Below, one piece after another: positions 52,253 to 61,934 of a stretch of DNA of 64,000 nt. The notes under the pieces are model-generated. The model searched no databases, had not been told where the DNA came from, and saw nothing but the letters and a program-made list of their open reading frames with translations. A program made the position numbers and the translations under genes. Numbering within the stretch: position 1 is the first letter of the stretch; each line of letters starts with the position of its first letter. The DNA lies in assembly GCF_003418935.1 (NCBI RefSeq), contig NZ_QVMT01000010.1:124001-188000 (forward strand), read 5' to 3'. The stretch comes from Emticicia sp. C21. Lineage in GTDB: Bacteria; Bacteroidota; Bacteroidia; Cytophagales; Spirosomataceae.

Positions 52253-53365
52253 AGCATTCTGCCTTCTGATAAACTGCCGTATTTTCCAGGAGACAGAACT
52301 GCTGAGAGCATCGGTAATATTATCAAATTGTGTCCATCGGGAAGGGGCAATCAATTCCATACCGGAATTAGCTGCCCCTGCAGGTAAGGCTCTTGAATCT
52401 CCTGAAACAGTTACCCATTCGTTTACCCAATTGTCATCGTCATAAAAAGTATCCGTTAAAATGACTCTATCCTGCTGGAAGTCAATTACCTTAAACCATA
52501 CTTTACCCTCCGCCTTAACACTCTTTCCGCACTTAGTAATCTTGCCCGACACTTTTTCGTAGATGGGTTCAACTTTTACACTATCAATCTTTCTTTCTCC
52601 AATTTTAATATCCTTAGAAAAGCTTTCTTCTGAGCAGTTTCTATGCTCGAAGCCTACACTAAGATAATCATAACCGAAACTAACTACATAGTCTGGCTTA
52701 ACATGGTTTTCAGAGGCTTCCTCAGGGCTAAAAAATTGAAAAAATGGTTTTGCCTCCTGCGATCTTGGCAAGACTCTGAATAAATCTTTTTCAATATCCT
52801 GCACATAACTTTTATCGTATCTATAATCTCCTTCTAATACTATTCTAACTGTTCCTATTTCTAAAGATTCGTTAATTAATGAATCAATATCTGTTCTTTC
52901 AGGTGATAATTTTTTCGCAGTCACAAAGCTATAATAAGCTTTTTGTGCATTAAGCTTAGTATTTAAGCCTAATGCCAATAGCCCATCCTCTACCCTTTCG
53001 TCTGTAGCGTTTTTTAATGAAGCCAATTGCTCTGATTCATAGAAAACTGGCGCAACCTCGTTTAGGCAAGAAGTACAGTTCTGAATCTTCCATGCCATTT
53101 CGTTGAGGAGCTTGTATTTATCATGAATTTTCTCCCAATAAAATGGCCTTTTTGCTTGGTGCAAGCTTTCTATTTCAAGCAATAATTTATCTTTTTGTTC
53201 TAGATATGCTAATTGTAGCCGTTGAGTAAATTTATCTTTTGTGGGTTTACGTTCCAATTTTCTGGCATAACTATAGACATCTCTAAAGGAATTTGAGTGC
53301 CAGTTTTTTGAAGAACAGGCAACCAGGACTAACAAAAATGCAAGAAGTGTTAAAAGCTTTTTCAT
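52238..53365 (-). CDS. Lipoprotein of unknown function
   Basis: 375 aa. The signal peptide ends in a lipobox (LVLVACSS), giving acylated Cys17. A helical, TPR-like first half (about 25-160: YSYARKLERKPTKDKFTQRL, LGLNTKLNAQKAYYSFVTA) is followed by a beta-rich second half (VRIVLEGDYRYDKSY, PDYVVSFGYDYLSVGFE, KVWFKVIDFQQDRVILTDTF). Two cysteines in NCTSC are notable. I recognise no named family. It overlaps the WYL gene tail-to-tail and lies downstream of radA on the same strand with a 63-nt gap. Confidence 0.65.
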   Translation of the reverse strand: MKKLLTLLAFLLVLVACSSKNWHSNSFRDVYSYARKLERKPTKDKFTQRLQLAYLEQKDKLLLEIESLHQAKRPFYWEKIHDKYKLLNEMAWKIQNCTSCLNEVAPVFYESEQLASLKNATDERVEDGLLALGLNTKLNAQKAYYSFVTAKKLSPERTDIDSLINESLEIGTVRIVLEGDYRYDKSYVQDIEKDLFRVLPRSQEAKPFFQFFSPEEASENHVKPDYVVSFGYDYLSVGFEHRNCSEESFSKDIKIGERKIDSVKVEPIYEKVSGKITKCGKSVKAEGKVWFKVIDFQQDRVILTDTFYDDDNWVNEWVTVSGDSRALPAGAANSGMELIAPSRWTQFDNITDALSSSVSWKIRQFIRRQNALALN

Positions 53366-53428
53366 AATACAAAGATTATATCATTAAGATGCTTTTTAAA
53401 CCTGAAACGTTTAATTTTCAATTAAACG

Positions 53429-54808
53429 TTATCCAAATAATTCACTGAATACTTCTTCTAACTTACTGGCCGCAAAAATTTCAATTTTATAATTTCTGGT
53501 GTCCAGTCCTTTCTGATTATACTTTGAAATGAATATCTTCTTAAAACCTAATTTTTCAGCCTCAGAAATACGGTTTTCAATTCGGTTTACAGCTCTCACT
53601 TCACCCCCCAAACCTACTTCTGCAGCAAAACAATAGAGGTGTGGGATACTTATATCTTCGAATGAAGAGACAATAGAAGTACATATAGCTAAATCAATAG
53701 CAGGGTCTTCTACTTTTAAGCCTCCGGCGATATTTAAGAAGACATCCTGAGTGCCTATTCTGAATCCGCCACGTTTTTCAAGCACTGCTAAAAGCATTTG
53801 CATGCGTCGACTATCAAAACCATTGCTTGTACGTTGGGGAGTACCATAGGTAGCAGTGCTTACCAAAGATTGGATTTCAATCAGCAGTGGTCTGTTACCC
53901 TCTAGCATTGCTGCAATGGTAATTCCGCTTAAGTCTTCCTCTCTTTGTGAAATCAGAATTTCTGACGGATTGCTTACCTGTCGAAGTCCATCACTTTGCA
54001 TTTCGTATATGCCTAATTCAGAAGTACTTCCGAAGCGGTTTTTGGTTGTGCGTAGTATCCGGTAAGTCATATGACGGTCGCCCTCAAATTGCAGGACAGT
54101 ATCTACCATATGCTCCAGTACTTTTGGCCCGGCTAAGGAACCATCTTTGGTAATATGCCCGATCATAATCACCGGAGTATCTGATTCCTTTGAAAATTTC
54201 ATCAACTCTGCCGTACATTCTTTTACTTGAGATACACTTCCGGCACCTGATTCAATCAAGGGAGAAACCAAGGTCTGAATAGAGTCGATAATCACAATAT
54301 CGGGTTCCATCAATTCTATCTGACGGAAGATATTATCTGTAGCCGTTTCATTCAAAATATAACAGCGTTCGTTTGTAAAATTCATGCGTTCAGCACGCAT
54401 CTTTATCTGTTGTTCGCTCTCCTCGCCTGATACGTATAAAACTGTATAGTCTTTTAAACTTAATGCAATTTGCAACATCAGGGTAGATTTACCTATGCCA
54501 GGCTCTCCTCCTATTAGTACTAATGAGCCTGGTACGATTCCACTTCCTAGTACACGATTCAGCTCTCCATCGTCTGTAATAATCCGATACCTTTCATGTT
54601 TGGTAATCTCGGTGAGGGTTTTCGGTTTGTTGGCTGTCTTAGGGGTACCTGAGGAAGTAAATTTCCAGTTTCCTTTTTCCGGTTCATCTTTGGTAACGAC
54701 CTCCTCTACCATTGTACTCCATTCGCCGCAAGAGGGGCAGCGTCCTAACCATTTGGGTGAATTATATCCACAATTCTGACAGAAATAAGCTGTTTTGACT
54801 TTTGCCAT
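53429..54808 (-). CDS. radA: DNA repair protein RadA
   Basis: 459 aa, full length. N-terminal zinc finger (CQNCGYNSPKWLGRCPSC), then a RecA-like ATPase with Walker A GEPGIGKST and Walker B IVIIDSIQTL, the RadA-specific KNRFG motif (KNRFGSTSELGIYEM), and a C-terminal Lon-protease-like domain (GGLKVEDPAIDLAIC, EVGLGGEVRAV) without a catalytic Ser/Lys dyad. It promotes branch migration in homologous recombination. Leftward, likely its own promoter in the 200-bp gap to the next gene. Confidence 0.96.
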   Translation of the reverse strand: MAKVKTAYFCQNCGYNSPKWLGRCPSCGEWSTMVEEVVTKDEPEKGNWKFTSSGTPKTANKPKTLTEITKHERYRIITDDGELNRVLGSGIVPGSLVLIGGEPGIGKSTLMLQIALSLKDYTVLYVSGEESEQQIKMRAERMNFTNERCYILNETATDNIFRQIELMEPDIVIIDSIQTLVSPLIESGAGSVSQVKECTAELMKFSKESDTPVIMIGHITKDGSLAGPKVLEHMVDTVLQFEGDRHMTYRILRTTKNRFGSTSELGIYEMQSDGLRQVSNPSEILISQREEDLSGITIAAMLEGNRPLLIEIQSLVSTATYGTPQRTSNGFDSRRMQMLLAVLEKRGGFRIGTQDVFLNIAGGLKVEDPAIDLAICTSIVSSFEDISIPHLYCFAAEVGLGGEVRAVNRIENRISEAEKLGFKKIFISKYNQKGLDTRNYKIEIFAASKLEEVFSELFG

Positions 54809-55054
54809 TCAATAAGTTTTAAAGATTAAAAAAGTTTATGCGGATACATTAGTAAGATATATGTTTTAGATACTTATAAAGATAACGAATAAAATGATAA
54901 CAATCAACAGGAAAAAACTGTTAATGTTTCGTTAACCAAATACGATTGTGAGGTTGATATACGTTAATCCAATAAATCCAACAAGCAAGTAACAGGACTA
55001 TGAATTGACGTGTACCTTTTGCAAATCGTTACTAATCATTTAACAAAAAACATC

Positions 55055-55672
55055 ATGAAAAAAATCACAATTCTTAGTCTATTTGCGTTGTTCTGCTCTC
55101 TCTCCACTTCTTTTGCTCAATCTGGTTTTGGTATTAAAGGAGGCATTAATTTTAATAAGGTGTATACAGATGCCGGTTCATTGAACAATAATATTAAAGA
55201 AAGCTTAGATACACAAACAGGCTTTGTTTTAGGTGCTTTTGGAAGAATTGGTAATAAAGTGTATTTACAACCCGAAGTGCTTTTTGCCCAAAGAGGTGGC
55301 GTTGTTGAAACTACTCAATATGGCAAGGTAAAATTCAAATACAGTAATATTGATGTGCCTGTGTTAGTGGGTTTCAGAGTGCTTAAATTCATCCGTATTA
55401 TGGGAGGACCTGTAGCGACTTTCAAACTGGACGAAGACAAGAAATTGGGCGAATCAATCAAAGGTTATACTTCAGGTAGTTTTGATGATGCCATGAAAAA
55501 AGCCACATTTGGCTATCAGGTGGGTGTTGGTGTGAAAATATTAGGCTTTGATATAGATTTAAGAAAAGAAGGAAGTTTATCTGAAATCTCTCAACTAAAT
55601 CTGCAAGGTAATTCACAATTTAGTCAGAAAGCCAGCGGATGGCAAATCACACTGGCTTTGAAGATTATTTAA
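55055..55672 (+). CDS. Outer-membrane beta-barrel protein (PorT-like)
   Basis: 205 aa from ATG 55055 (a frame extends 15 codons upstream). Signal peptide MKKITILSLFALFCSLSTSF ending at AQ. The mature chain has eight-strand-barrel features: FGIKGGINFNKVYTDAG, TGFVLGAFGRIGNKVYLQPE, NIDVPVLVGFRVLKFIRIMG, FGYQVGVGVKILGFDIDLR, and a terminal WQITLALKII. Matches the 'outer membrane beta-barrel' / PorT-like group in Bacteroidota. Monocistronic; role unknown. Confidence 0.82.
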   Translation: MKKITILSLFALFCSLSTSFAQSGFGIKGGINFNKVYTDAGSLNNNIKESLDTQTGFVLGAFGRIGNKVYLQPEVLFAQRGGVVETTQYGKVKFKYSNIDVPVLVGFRVLKFIRIMGGPVATFKLDEDKKLGESIKGYTSGSFDDAMKKATFGYQVGVGVKILGFDIDLRKEGSLSEISQLNLQGNSQFSQKASGWQITLALKII

Positions 55673-55747
55673 GTTATTAAAATATTACAGAAATGTAACT
55701 GTTGGTTAACCCGAGAAAGCTTCTTCTTTTTGGAGAGGCTTTTCTTT

Positions 55748-56428
55748 TTATCGGGCTGCCAGAGTTTTTATATCACTTACTTCTAATATCTGCTTCTCGT
55801 AACCTTTGGTTACTGTATTAATCATAGCTACGCCTATTTCTTTCAACTTCACAACTGCATTAGGGGCAAAAAGCTTGATAATCGGAAAAAGCCAGCTAAA
55901 ATATTTATAATAAGACAAAACATTCTTTTGGCCTTTTGTAGCCTCAATTGCCCCAGGACGGAAATTGTAAACTTGTTTAAAAGGCAATTTCGTCAAATCA
56001 TTTTCTGTTTTGCCTTTTACTCTGGCCCACATCATTCTTCCTTGTTCTGTACTATCGGTACTTGCACCAGACACATAACAGAAAGTCATATCCTGATTAT
56101 ACTTTACTAGTGTATTCGCGACATGCAAGGTTAAGGTATAGGTGAGTTTATAATACTCAACCTCTTTCATACCAACTGAAGAGACTCCCAGGCAAAAGAA
56201 GCATGCATTATAACCTTTCAATTGAGATTCAATCGATGAAAAATCCTGAAAATCTTTATGGATAATCTCTTTGAGTTTTGGATGTTGAAAACCAGAGGGT
56301 TTTCTGTTAATTATCAAAACCTCTTCTATATTATTGTTTGATAAGCATTCCAACAACACACCCTCTCCTACCATTCCTGTTGCTCCCGTGATGATGGCTT
56401 TTACTTTTGTAGCTAATTGCTTGCTCAT
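55748..56428 (-). CDS. NAD(P)-binding Rossmann-fold protein (YbjT/HTATIP2-like)
   Basis: 226 aa from ATG 56428. The dinucleotide-binding motif AIITGATGMVGEGVL is followed by EVLIINRKPSG, a NADP-type pattern. Downstream are FFCLGVSSVGMKEVEYYKL and the short-chain/epimerase-like region FCYVSGASTDSTEQGRMMWA with K in RVKGKTENDL. Close relatives are annotated NAD(P)H-binding or epimerase; no substrate can be named. Single leftward gene, divergent from the Lrp regulator across 228 bp in which I see no further gene. Confidence 0.8.
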   Translation of the reverse strand: MSKQLATKVKAIITGATGMVGEGVLLECLSNNNIEEVLIINRKPSGFQHPKLKEIIHKDFQDFSSIESQLKGYNACFFCLGVSSVGMKEVEYYKLTYTLTLHVANTLVKYNQDMTFCYVSGASTDSTEQGRMMWARVKGKTENDLTKLPFKQVYNFRPGAIEATKGQKNVLSYYKYFSWLFPIIKLFAPNAVVKLKEIGVAMINTVTKGYEKQILEVSDIKTLAAR

Positions 56429-56656
56429 AGAGTATCTGATTAATGGGTATAACAGTTCTATTAACACCGAAAAGAAAGATTACATTCCATACCAAATAAT
56501 CTTTTAAATCCGATAGTACCAATTATTGGTTTTTTGGATTTTACTAAAAAAAAATTTTCTTTTTTGGCAAATATTCCGTATTTTATTATGCTTTTAAAGA
56601 AAAAACCTATAGCTTTGCGCCAAATAATATTTTGCACTTCAAAATAACAATACACA

Positions 56657-57127
56657 ATGAGTATTAATAAACTCGATCCAATCGACCATAAATTGCTGGA
56701 AATACTCCAGAGTAATGGCAAGATTACAAACGCACAGCTTTCAAAAGAAATTGGTTTATCTCCTGCACCCACGCTTGAACGCGTAAAAAAATTAGAATTA
56801 TCTGGTATCATCAAGAGTTATCATGCCCAAATAGATAGAGAAAAAGTTGGCTTAGGTGTTATGACCTTTGTTCAGGTTTCTTTGTCAGGCCATAGAAAAT
56901 CGATTACCGATGCTTTTGTTGAGAAAATTTTACGGGTTCCTGAAATAATTGAGTGTCATCACGTAACAGGTTCTTGCGATTTCTTGTTGAAAGTAATTGC
57001 TAAAGATATAAATTCATATCAGAAATTGATTATGGAAACCATCAATGAAATTGAAGAAGTAGCCAACACACAAACGATGGTGATTCTTTCGAGTTTCAAA
57101 GATAGTCAGGTATTACCAGTACCTTGA
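56657..57127 (+). CDS. Lrp/AsnC-family transcriptional regulator
   Basis: 156 aa. N-terminal helix-turn-helix (INKLDPIDHKLLEILQSNGK, ITNAQLSKEIGLSPAPTLER) and a C-terminal RAM/AsnC ligand domain (VGLGVMTFVQVSLSGH, PEIIECHHVTGSCDFLLKVI). These proteins respond to amino acids or related ligands. No amino-acid gene is adjacent in the same direction; the divergent Rossmann-fold gene is the nearest possible target. Followed by a strong terminator. Confidence 0.93.
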   Translation: MSINKLDPIDHKLLEILQSNGKITNAQLSKEIGLSPAPTLERVKKLELSGIIKSYHAQIDREKVGLGVMTFVQVSLSGHRKSITDAFVEKILRVPEIIECHHVTGSCDFLLKVIAKDINSYQKLIMETINEIEEVANTQTMVILSSFKDSQVLPVP

Positions 57128-57145
57128 AAATAATCAAAAGCATAA

Positions 57146-57183
57146 AAAAAAAGCCTTTTTCTTCCACAGAAAAAGGCTTTTTT
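57146..57183. terminator. Bidirectional terminator
   Basis: Stem AAAAAAGCCTTTTTC / GAAAAAGGCTTTTTT with loop TTCCACA between the convergent Lrp and phosphatase genes; A-run on the left and T-run on the right allow function on both strands. Confidence 0.88.
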
Positions 57184-57199
57184 GATTAATAAAGCGCAA

Positions 57200-59533
57200 T
57201 TACAATTTAGTAATTTTTCTACTTACCTTTAGCGATGAAGTTTTTAAATTAAGTACATAATTGCCCGATGGAATATCCTGCAGAGAAATAATTTCTCTTT
57301 TATCAATCACAAGAGTTTTATTCAATATCCTTTTACCATTTAAATCAACCAGGTGAATTTGAGTTTTGACTGGCTTGTCTGTTTCATTCTCAATGATTAA
57401 ATCGCCGAAGGTAGGATTTGGAAAAATTGAAAATATCCTCGAGTTTTCATTATCAATTGAAAGTGGAGCCAATATCGAAACGTTGGCATCATTGGCAATG
57501 ATTTGTCCGTTTCCACAAACATTTTTTAAACTTTCCAGCGTATAAGCTGTGGCTTGAATAGGCTTTACTTTTATATTTACCTCATTACTTTGCGTTGTAG
57601 TCTCAGACAATTGACTCACTTTGTAAGTATAAGGAGGTGTGCCTGAAAAGCGAAGTGTTAAGTTGACAAGTGTATCAAACGGAATAGTCTTTTCACCGAT
57701 AAAACCTCCTGACGCCGGTTTGCTTATTGTAAAAGTCTGGCTAGAGCGCTCGTCGAAATAATCAACGTTTGGTCTAACTCTAAATTTATAATTGTTCCCC
57801 TCTTTTAAACTATCTGTCAATGTAATTTGAATTGGGCTTGTTGCAGATTTGGCTAATACTAATGGTTTTTTAAATGAACCATTAGCATCTGATAGCTCTA
57901 AAGAATAATTCCATTTTTTAATATCTGTATGCTGAACATCAAAAGCCACGCTTAAAGCCCGACCCGGACAAACTAATGTTGTACTAAAATCGGTATTGAT
58001 AATAGGTTGTGGAGTAACAGTAATTATAAAATCATCTTCTAAAAACCCTAGTGAATCCTTTACTATTACCGTCTCAGATTTAAGAGCCTGGTAATCTATT
58101 TCTTTATCTTTTTTATTTCCGGTCGACCAGATGTGACTACCCCTCCATGAAGAGTTCAGGTGAATTTTTGAGCCATATTCTACATGTAAATCCTCCCTTT
58201 TATTGACATTCTTGAAAACAGTAAAATGGTCTCGCTCTACATTATCAGCACATATCCATCGGCCATCTATCCGGTTGCCGTTGACAGTCAGTAATAATGA
58301 ACCTCCAATTGAAATATTTGAATAAATAGAGGATGGATGAACATCGTGAGAACCATTCCAATCCAACCGACCTGCAGAACCTACAGTACAATAAATTGTC
58401 CCTTCGTCTTTATTTATAAATGGCTTTGAATCCGGATTGGCATCATAACGACCATTTACTTTTTGAACTACGTGCTCATCATAGTTAAATGACATGGAAT
58501 GCCCTGTATGATTTTTCATCAGATACGAACGCTCATAAATATGGCTATGCCCTGCAAGTACTAAATCAACTTTGTATTGATCGAAAAGTAGCACTAGATT
58601 TTCTCTCATGAATTGCAATTCGGGCTCAGCATCTGAATCATGTGAACGTTTCGTATAAGGTGGATGATGAAACATGACTATTGTCCACATGGCCTTATTG
58701 GCGGCTAAATCCTGTTTCAGCCATTGGTATTGCGGGCTTTGTGGGTCGTAGACTCTCTTGCCATTATCAAACCCATCAGAATCAAGGGAAATAACATGAA
58801 TGTTGCCATAATCGTATGAATAATATGCTTTCTGATTAGATGGTACACCGCCCATTTCGCCCTTGCCAGGTACGCTGATAATATCGTAGTAAGGGATTTT
58901 CCTGTCTACTCTACCGGTAGGACTGGCAAAGTATTCATGGTTACCGGGAGATGGAGAGAAAGGGGTATTACCAAAAATACCTGGCCCGTAAAAATCAAAT
59001 ACCTGCTTCTGGTATTCTGCATCTGTACCACAGCAATACGCATTATCGCCTAACCATAACCATAAATCATTAAATGCTGGGCGATTTTTTAGGTAGCTAC
59101 TCCTAATGCCCTGTTGAGTTTCCATATAAATCTTGGTCGATTCATCACCGAAATCTCCCATTGCCCATATATGAATGGGACGTGTACTACCTTTAGGTGG
59201 GCCAGTTACAAAATAAAAATCTTTGCCTGATGCTAATGTGGCTGCATTGGTGCCCACTGAGTAATTATAGCGGGTATCTGCTTTCAGGTCTCTTAACTGA
59301 ACAATATGCTCAGTCGTAAGTGAGGCATCAGAAATGTTGGAGGTCTGGGCAGGGTTGTCCTGGTAGAGTTTAACAACACTTTCAGTTGGAGTATTTGTCC
59401 GCCAACGGATAATTACACCGTTGTTACTAAGTTGTTGAAGATAAGGTCCTCTAGTGATGGTTTGCGCTAGAAGCGTCGGGACAATTAATAAAAAAAGGAG
59501 AAACGTTACTAAGTACTTTTGGGTTCTTTTCAA
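57200..59533 (-). CDS. Secreted purple-acid-phosphatase-like metallophosphoesterase with T9SS domain
   Basis: 777 aa. Signal peptide (to LLAQ), an N-terminal fibronectin-III-like purple acid phosphatase domain (TRGPYLQQLSNNGVIIRWRT), then the dimetal phosphoesterase: MGDFGDE, LWLGDNAY, SPGNHEYF, VMFHHPPY and LAGHSHIYERS supply the usual Asp/Asn/His ligands. Beta-sandwich domains follow (about 450-690). A type IX sorting domain ends the protein (IFSIFPNPTFGDLIIENE, VDLNGKRILN, IPSGNYVLNLKT). It is expected at the cell surface, releasing phosphate from organic esters. Single leftward gene. Confidence 0.92.
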   Translation of the reverse strand: MKRTQKYLVTFLLFLLIVPTLLAQTITRGPYLQQLSNNGVIIRWRTNTPTESVVKLYQDNPAQTSNISDASLTTEHIVQLRDLKADTRYNYSVGTNAATLASGKDFYFVTGPPKGSTRPIHIWAMGDFGDESTKIYMETQQGIRSSYLKNRPAFNDLWLWLGDNAYCCGTDAEYQKQVFDFYGPGIFGNTPFSPSPGNHEYFASPTGRVDRKIPYYDIISVPGKGEMGGVPSNQKAYYSYDYGNIHVISLDSDGFDNGKRVYDPQSPQYQWLKQDLAANKAMWTIVMFHHPPYTKRSHDSDAEPELQFMRENLVLLFDQYKVDLVLAGHSHIYERSYLMKNHTGHSMSFNYDEHVVQKVNGRYDANPDSKPFINKDEGTIYCTVGSAGRLDWNGSHDVHPSSIYSNISIGGSLLLTVNGNRIDGRWICADNVERDHFTVFKNVNKREDLHVEYGSKIHLNSSWRGSHIWSTGNKKDKEIDYQALKSETVIVKDSLGFLEDDFIITVTPQPIINTDFSTTLVCPGRALSVAFDVQHTDIKKWNYSLELSDANGSFKKPLVLAKSATSPIQITLTDSLKEGNNYKFRVRPNVDYFDERSSQTFTISKPASGGFIGEKTIPFDTLVNLTLRFSGTPPYTYKVSQLSETTTQSNEVNIKVKPIQATAYTLESLKNVCGNGQIIANDANVSILAPLSIDNENSRIFSIFPNPTFGDLIIENETDKPVKTQIHLVDLNGKRILNKTLVIDKREIISLQDIPSGNYVLNLKTSSLKVSRKITKL

Positions 59534-59593
59534 AACAATCTATTTTTTTTCAAAAATACACCCAACACTTTAAACATCTCTCCTTTTCAAGAT

Positions 59594-60808
59594 TTATTTC
59601 TTTCTGGCAGATTTCATTAACTTCTTAGTCTCATCTATTTGCCTTTTGGCTTCTTTGTAAGTATCTGATTTTTTTTCAGCATTATTGGCTACGATAGTAA
59701 AATACTCAATCGCCTTTGGATAGTCTTTTTCGCTAACAGCCATTTTACCTAGTGCCAGATTAGCTCCTAAAAAATAGCCCGAATCTTTAGCCTTGCTTTG
59801 CACAGCAAAATCAATGGTTTGCTGATAATATTCTTTGGCTTTAGGTATATTGTTTCTATAATTCATATTAAGATACCCTAAAATATAAGCTGCATAGCGT
59901 CCGGCCGTTGCTTCATAGCCTTGCTTACCAGAATTTACATTATTGAGTAATTCCTGCGCTAAAACTTCTGCTTCGTCTGTCTTCCCTAAAACAAAGGCTG
60001 TGCGGGCCGCATAACGATGGAAAAAAGAGTTATTAGGATACATGCTGTGCATTTGTGAAGCTGTGTAATAGGCTTTTTGATGCTGATTTTCCATCGAATA
60101 AATCTGCATCAAGAAGTACTTAGCTTCCATCCGGGTATAAAAAGCATTTTGTGCTACATACTCTAATTGCTTAATACCATCTTTTTTCTCACCTTTTCTG
60201 AAAAATACCAACATAGGTTTTAAAGAAGGGTAATTTTCAGGAATCCATTTAGAGTAATAGTTATATAACCCGTCTCCAATAGCTAACTCCGGGTTGAAAT
60301 CGCCAAAGCCTCTGCATTTTTCCAAATATTTCATGGCTTGTTTACTTGCCCAGGCTGCTTTAATCCAGTTTTCTCTTTCAGAATGCAAACGGCCTTTTAC
60401 CGCATAGGCTGCTGCCATAAAAAATGCCGCTTCTTTATCTTCACTATCATCGTCCAGCATATCATCGGCCATATCAATGGCTTTATCCATATTATAAAAG
60501 CAAGCATCATCATATTTCTCAACTTTACTATCAGGCAGTATCTTCCACCATTCATTAAGCCCGATTAAGAAATATCCGATCGGGTGCTCAGGATACTTTA
60601 CTGTTAGCCACTTAAAATCACGCTCAGCAGCATCAAAATTAGAATTATACATATTATTGATGGCCTGCGTGGTTTCTATCTGGATGGCACGATTGGCCAG
60701 CAAAACCTCATGATGTTTTTTCTTAGTACTGCCACCAAACCACGAAAATTGTGCTTGTGCTACCTGGGCCACCATCACTAAAATCAACCAGCTATATTTT
60801 AATTTCAT
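59594..60808 (-). CDS. Secreted TPR-repeat protein
   Basis: 404 aa from ATG 60808. Signal peptide (MKLKYSWLILVMVAQVAQA). The rest is helical with tetratricopeptide-like repeats: MYNSNFDAAERDFKWLTVKY, DKEAAFFMAAAYAVKGRLHS, SKQAMKYLEKC, MENQHQKAYYTASQM, YAARTAFVLGKTDEAEVLAQ, IPKAKEYYQQTIDFA and YPKAIEYFTIV. Probably a periplasmic scaffold; no enzymatic motif. Basic C-terminus KLMKSARKK. Leftward, divergent from hpt. Confidence 0.82.
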   Translation of the reverse strand: MKLKYSWLILVMVAQVAQAQFSWFGGSTKKKHHEVLLANRAIQIETTQAINNMYNSNFDAAERDFKWLTVKYPEHPIGYFLIGLNEWWKILPDSKVEKYDDACFYNMDKAIDMADDMLDDDSEDKEAAFFMAAAYAVKGRLHSERENWIKAAWASKQAMKYLEKCRGFGDFNPELAIGDGLYNYYSKWIPENYPSLKPMLVFFRKGEKKDGIKQLEYVAQNAFYTRMEAKYFLMQIYSMENQHQKAYYTASQMHSMYPNNSFFHRYAARTAFVLGKTDEAEVLAQELLNNVNSGKQGYEATAGRYAAYILGYLNMNYRNNIPKAKEYYQQTIDFAVQSKAKDSGYFLGANLALGKMAVSEKDYPKAIEYFTIVANNAEKKSDTYKEAKRQIDETKKLMKSARKK

Positions 60809-60918
60809 TTCTATCAATTTTTCTGATTAACGTATAGAACAAAAATAAAATTGCAAAACTTAAAATTTTCTTAAAATTATTTTTATTCTGCAAAATTACT
60901 AAATTGCGGGCGATATAC

Positions 60919-60936
60919 AGGCAAACTTTTGTTTGC
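60919..60936 (+). promoter_or_regulatory. Hairpin in front of hpt
   Basis: Perfect 7-bp inverted repeat GGCAAAC-TTTT-GTTTGCC, ending 13 nt before the hpt ATG. It may be an RNA hairpin in the leader or a protein site. No T-run follows, so it is not a simple terminator. Confidence 0.4.
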
Positions 60937-60949
60937 CAAATAATTAAAT

Positions 60950-61486
60950 ATGAAACAAATCAAAGACAAAAGCTTTGTTCCTTTCATTGAATCACAAGCA
61001 TTGCAAGCTCGTATCAAAGAACTCGGTCAACAATTAAACAAAGATTATAACGGAAAAAATCCCTTATTAATTGGTGTTTTAAATGGCTCTTTTATGTTTA
61101 TAGGAGACCTGTTTAAATCTATTGAAATTGAGTGCGAAATAACATTTATCAGGGTATCTTCTTACCAGAGTACTGAATCAACAGGACAGGTAAAACAGAT
61201 TCTTGGATTAAAAGAGGATATTAAAAACAGACACGTAATAATAGTAGAAGATATAGTAGATACGGGTATGACCATGCAGGAAGTACTTGGACAATTAGCC
61301 TCACAAAAGCCCGCCTCTATTAAAATCATGACCCTATTGTACAAGCCCGAGGCATTGAAAGTGCCTCTAAAAGTAGATTATTCAGGTTTTGAAATTGAAA
61401 ACAAGTTTGTCATAGGTTATGGTCTTGATTACGATGGCATGGGAAGAAATTTAGATGCCATTTATGTGGTAGCAGAGCAAAGTTAG
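60950..61486 (+). CDS. hpt: Hypoxanthine phosphoribosyltransferase
   Basis: 178 aa. Salvages hypoxanthine (and guanine) to IMP/GMP with PRPP. The PRPP-binding motif HVIIVEDIVDTGMTM is intact, the Ser-Tyr flexible-loop region (RVSSYQSTESTGQV) is present, and the C-terminal purine-specificity part has FEIENKFVIGYGLDYDG. Length is normal. Its terminator overlaps the end of the convergent cytochrome c gene. It complements the de novo enzymes PurL, PurK and PurE found earlier in the window. Confidence 0.94.
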   Translation: MKQIKDKSFVPFIESQALQARIKELGQQLNKDYNGKNPLLIGVLNGSFMFIGDLFKSIEIECEITFIRVSSYQSTESTGQVKQILGLKEDIKNRHVIIVEDIVDTGMTMQEVLGQLASQKPASIKIMTLLYKPEALKVPLKVDYSGFEIENKFVIGYGLDYDGMGRNLDAIYVVAEQS

Positions 61487-61508
61487 ATGATTTAGTTTGA
61501 ACATAGAG

Positions 61509-61538
61509 AAGTCTTAGTCTATGAACTAAGGCTTTTTC
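61509..61538 (+). terminator. Terminator after hpt
   Basis: 10-bp stem AAGTCTTAGT / ACTAAGGCTT with one wobble, loop CTATGA, followed by TTTCTTTCTT. It overlaps the last codons of the convergent cytochrome c gene. Confidence 0.75.
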
Positions 61539-61918
61539 TTTCTTAATGCTTTTACTTCCTCTTCCTTGATGGCATCAGAAGTATTCCCAAAATTAGACCT
61601 GATATAAGTCAGCACATCGGCCACTTGTTTATCTGTAAGAAAACTATGAGCGGCCATCACACGATTATAGGTTTCGCCATTTACTTCAATTTCTTCATCC
61701 AGTCCCTCTAAAATCACTTTTATCAAACGATTTCTGTCACCATTTACCCAATCTGATTTTCTTAAGGGTGGATTAAGGTTTGGTACACCTGTACCATCTT
61801 CCTGATGGCAAGGCAGGCAATATTGTGTGTAAACTCCTTTGCCATCGAGCACTTTTGGTGTTTGAGCAACGGCACAATAAGTACTTAAAACCAAAAAAAT
61901 TACTACTACTTTTTTCAT
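61526..61918 (-). CDS. Periplasmic c-type cytochrome
   Basis: 130 aa from ATG 61918. Signal peptide (MKKVVVIFLVLSTYCAVAQ), then a class I cytochrome c fold: heme motif CLPCH in GVYTQYCLPCHQEDGTG, and a probable axial Met in YNRVMAAHSFL, with C-terminal VADVLTYIRSNFG. The C-tail is lysine/glutamate-rich. It lies 65 nt downstream of the sugar dehydrogenase gene on the same strand, separated by a hairpin, and is its likely electron acceptor. Confidence 0.9.
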   Translation of the reverse strand: MKKVVVIFLVLSTYCAVAQTPKVLDGKGVYTQYCLPCHQEDGTGVPNLNPPLRKSDWVNGDRNRLIKVILEGLDEEIEVNGETYNRVMAAHSFLTDKQVADVLTYIRSNFGNTSDAIKEEEVKALRKKKP

Positions 61919-61934
61919 GAATTGACAAAACAAC

